DNA of 44,576 bases, taken from Muribaculaceae bacterium (GTDB lineage: Bacteria; Bacteroidota; Bacteroidia; Bacteroidales; Muribaculaceae). Shown here in pieces: positions 42,478-44,576 of this stretch. Position numbers and translations under genes: made by a program. Positions within the stretch are counted from its first letter, which is position 1. The number at the start of each line of letters is the position of its first letter. The stretch is taken from contig JAIDXM010000078.1 of the NCBI GenBank assembly GCA_029058745.1, positions 1 to 44,576 on the forward strand. Reading direction: 5' to 3'. Below the pieces are notes generated by a model. The model worked only from the letters and a program-made list of their open reading frames with translations, was not told the origin of the DNA and did no database searches.

Positions 42478-44043
42478 ATGAACCATCGTCTCAAAATAAT
42501 GCTTTTCCTTCTAATGTCTGGGACGGCGGTACTGTTAGCCCAAGACAATCCCAACTACGACTATCAGGACCGCCAATATCTCGGCAACATCGCATATGGT
42601 AGCTCCAATCCCGTCTCCCTGCACTATATGCCGATAACCGACCTTGCAGACATCCACATCTCCTATCGCCATAAAGACGGTGAGTTCCATCTCATTGACC
42701 AAGGCAACGCCTCCAATCTTTGGGAAGGATCTTTCTCCGGAATGAAAAAAATCGGAAAAGTGACGTTCGGAGGAAGTCTCGTTTATCATAATCTTTTGGA
42801 GAAGGACAGCCGTTGGAACAACACTCTCTTCGTTTCAGAAAACAATCCTTTCATTATCGCCGATTCGCTGCGCAGCGATTTTTCCACAGAGACTTTCCAT
42901 CTCGACGGAGGAGCCGCATTCCAACCCAACGAAAAGTGGATTCTCGCATTGAAGGCCAACTATGAAGTGGGAAGCTCGGCCACGCAAAAAGACCCCAGAC
43001 CGGAAATCAAGGGTATGAGGTTCCGGCTTACACCTGGAACGGAATACAGCTTCGGCAACCATGGCATAGGCGTGTCGGCGGATATCGAATGGCTTTCAGA
43101 AGAAGTGACCCATACCGTCGTAAAGACCACCACCAAACAATACGTCTTCCTTTTCCAGGGTCTCGGGGTTTACGAAGCGCGCGACGCCGTGGGATACCGC
43201 CGGAAATATAACGGTACACTTTGGGGCGCCCAAATCCAATATGCCTTCAACAACACCCCAGACGCTGTCATCGGAAACTTTTTTCAGTTTGCCTACCGGG
43301 GTGAGACGGAAGATGCAACCGATGGCAACCATGCCGAAAAATATAAGGGAGGGAAATACATCGGCACCTCATTCTCATTCCAAAACCGGTTGCAATGGAG
43401 ACGTTCCTCAAACACTGTCCACAACTTCACTCTTTCCGCATCATCGCAAGACGTGACCGGACGATGGTATACCCAACAACAATCCACCGATGATGCCGGC
43501 AATCTCATCTATCAGGTAATCAACGAAAGCGACAACCTCCAAGCACATATACTCGACGCTTCGGCTGGCTATCGTTTTGATAGGCTTTTTCACGACGGTC
43601 GGCCATGCTTCCAAGGCGAATTGAAGGCGTCGTTAGTAAATTCCGAAACAAAGAACCGAATATACGGTGCCAAGGAAACCTATACCAACACACTTGTCGA
43701 TATCTCGGCCACAAAACGTTTCCTGCTAAAAAAAGGACAGATTTCTGCAAATCTCAACACGGGTGTTTGCATGAACCTGGAGAAATCAATCAGCCTCGCC
43801 GGAATGCCCACCTCCTATTCCCTAATCATGGAACGCTACACCCGTCCCGCCTTCAATGCGGCGACCGCAGGCTACTGGCAGGGAGGTGCCGGTGTGACCT
43901 ACAGCCTACCTCTCTCCATTCTCGGCTACCCTTCCGTGATGGAAATCAGTGTTGACGGCTTTTACCGCCGCACTTCAGAAAAGTGTCACGATATCGGCAG
44001 CGACCGCTATGGAACAGGGGCTCGCTTCGGATTCATTTTCTAA
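42478..44043 (+). CDS. DUF6850-like outer membrane beta-barrel protein
   Basis: 521 aa with a signal peptide (about residues 1-21, ending LLAQ). Repeated amphipathic strands separated by turns follow, and the C-terminus is RFGFIF with the terminal aromatic expected of BAM substrates. Early blocks YLGNIAYGSSNPVSLHYMP and LADIHISYRHKDGEF fit the DUF6850 family that accompanies DUF4876 genes in Bacteroidales; this is recalled and not checked by search. It has no plug, so it is a plain barrel, perhaps a channel or surface scaffold. It lies 111 bases after the DUF4876 gene and 33 before the next. Confidence 0.8.
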   Translation: MNHRLKIMLFLLMSGTAVLLAQDNPNYDYQDRQYLGNIAYGSSNPVSLHYMPITDLADIHISYRHKDGEFHLIDQGNASNLWEGSFSGMKKIGKVTFGGSLVYHNLLEKDSRWNNTLFVSENNPFIIADSLRSDFSTETFHLDGGAAFQPNEKWILALKANYEVGSSATQKDPRPEIKGMRFRLTPGTEYSFGNHGIGVSADIEWLSEEVTHTVVKTTTKQYVFLFQGLGVYEARDAVGYRRKYNGTLWGAQIQYAFNNTPDAVIGNFFQFAYRGETEDATDGNHAEKYKGGKYIGTSFSFQNRLQWRRSSNTVHNFTLSASSQDVTGRWYTQQQSTDDAGNLIYQVINESDNLQAHILDASAGYRFDRLFHDGRPCFQGELKASLVNSETKNRIYGAKETYTNTLVDISATKRFLLKKGQISANLNTGVCMNLEKSISLAGMPTSYSLIMERYTRPAFNAATAGYWQGGAGVTYSLPLSILGYPSVMEISVDGFYRRTSEKCHDIGSDRYGTGARFGFIF

Positions 44044-44076
44044 AAAATTTGAAATTAAATTTAAAACTCAATATTG

Positions 44077-44576
44077 ATGAGAACAAAAAAACATATTTTA
44101 GCGGCCACCCTACTTCTCGCATCCATGTTTTCCGCCACCGCAGGTAAACCAGGATTCGCCATTGTGATTGACTCCAAGAGCTATTCCGAGGCAAAGAAGG
44201 AGGTGGATGCCTATGCCAAATCGCTTGAAAACGACGGCCTCCACCCTATTATCCTCAACAAGAATGTAGATTCACCCGAAAGCATCCGCAAGCAACTGCA
44301 AAAATTATATTCAGACAAAAAGAATCCTATAGAAGGGGCCGTTTTCATCGGTGATATCCCGGTGCCGATGTTGCGCGACGCACAGCATCTCACATCGGCG
44401 TTCAAAATGAACCAAGATGAATACCCTTGGATAGAATCGTCTGTGCCCAGCGACCGTTATTATGATGATTTCGACCTGAAATTCGATTATATCCGTCAGG
44501 ATTCCGTGCAACCGCTTTATCATTATTTCTCCTTGCGCCACGATTCGCCTCAATTTCTTTCCCCCGATATCTACAC
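44077..44576 (+). CDS. Exported protein of unknown function, 3' end beyond the window (C25/gingipain-like pattern possible)
   Basis: The frame is open from the ATG at 44077 (MRTKKHILAATLL) to the last base, so at least 166 residues are present and the C-terminus is missing. A signal peptide covers about residues 1-22. The next part alternates alpha and beta: KPGFAIVIDSKSYSE, then EVDAYAKSLENDGLHPIIL, then GAVFIGDIPVPML and PSDRYYDDFD. The order recalls the N-terminal subdomain of C25 (gingipain-like) cysteine peptidases, where a GD-P motif and a DxxY segment precede the catalytic part; that part would lie outside the window. The assignment is weak. It lies 33 bases after the DUF6850-like gene, in the same operon. 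Confidence 0.75.
   Translation, partial: MRTKKHILAATLLLASMFSATAGKPGFAIVIDSKSYSEAKKEVDAYAKSLENDGLHPIILNKNVDSPESIRKQLQKLYSDKKNPIEGAVFIGDIPVPMLRDAQHLTSAFKMNQDEYPWIESSVPSDRYYDDFDLKFDYIRQDSVQPLYHYFSLRHDSPQFLSPDIY

Noticed and set aside
1..44576. CRISPR arrays, insertion sequences, phage or defence genes
   Set aside because: No regularly spaced repeats, transposase or integrase motifs, or restriction, toxin or defence domains were seen in any supported gene.

Overview
The window looks like chromosomal DNA of a gut Bacteroidales bacterium. Muribaculaceae is my best guess; that rank is inference. Three things point there: upstream sites of the Bacteroidetes type (a TTG, about 20 bases, then TAnnTTTG), many secreted or lipoprotein glycoside hydrolases, and TonB-dependent outer-membrane proteins with carboxypeptidase-like N-terminal domains. 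I see no insertion sequence, prophage, CRISPR array or rRNA. There is one tRNA gene.

Layout. 1-470: tRNA-Ser(GGA) on the minus strand, followed by two strong hairpins. 468-5652: an unknown lipoprotein, then a tightly overlapping set (polyprenyl synthase, TatD nuclease, CPA2 antiporter with C-terminal USP-like region) and another small lipoprotein. 5776-9292 (minus): a second CPA2 antiporter with RCK-C domains and an AI-2E family membrane protein. 9396-12971: a compact PBP4-type DacB, an acidic conserved protein, RsmI and a coiled-coil lipoprotein, nearly all abutting or overlapping. 13134-15572: a SusA-like GH13 amylase with a SPOR lipoprotein. 15617-20679: two divergent GH127 enzymes. 20710-24502: a YitT/YczE-type membrane protein, a lipoprotein, luxS, a Bcr/CflA drug exporter and a NUDIX hydrolase.

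24885-27828 holds kdgK-eda-uxuA, the lower hexuronate pathway (mannonate to KDG to KDPG to pyruvate plus glyceraldehyde 3-phosphate). 27941-29260 (minus) is a GH43 enzyme. 29699-33018 pairs a GH89 alpha-N-acetylglucosaminidase with an HGSNAT-like membrane acetyltransferase, the two activities that act in series in lysosomal heparan sulfate breakdown. 33051-35292 (minus) holds a DUF3108 protein, a YfcE-type phosphoesterase and an EamA transporter. 35424-44576 is an outer-membrane region: one barrel protein on the minus strand and a divergent set of TonB receptor, DUF4876 lipoprotein, DUF6850-like barrel and a secreted protein cut by the window end.

The carbohydrate genes together suggest use of arabinose-containing plant glycans, alpha-glucans, uronic acids and host-type GlcNAc glycans. 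The least characterised system is the TonB/DUF4876/DUF6850 locus at the right edge. No SusC/SusD pair is present, so none of the enzymes sits in a classical complete polysaccharide utilisation locus within this window.
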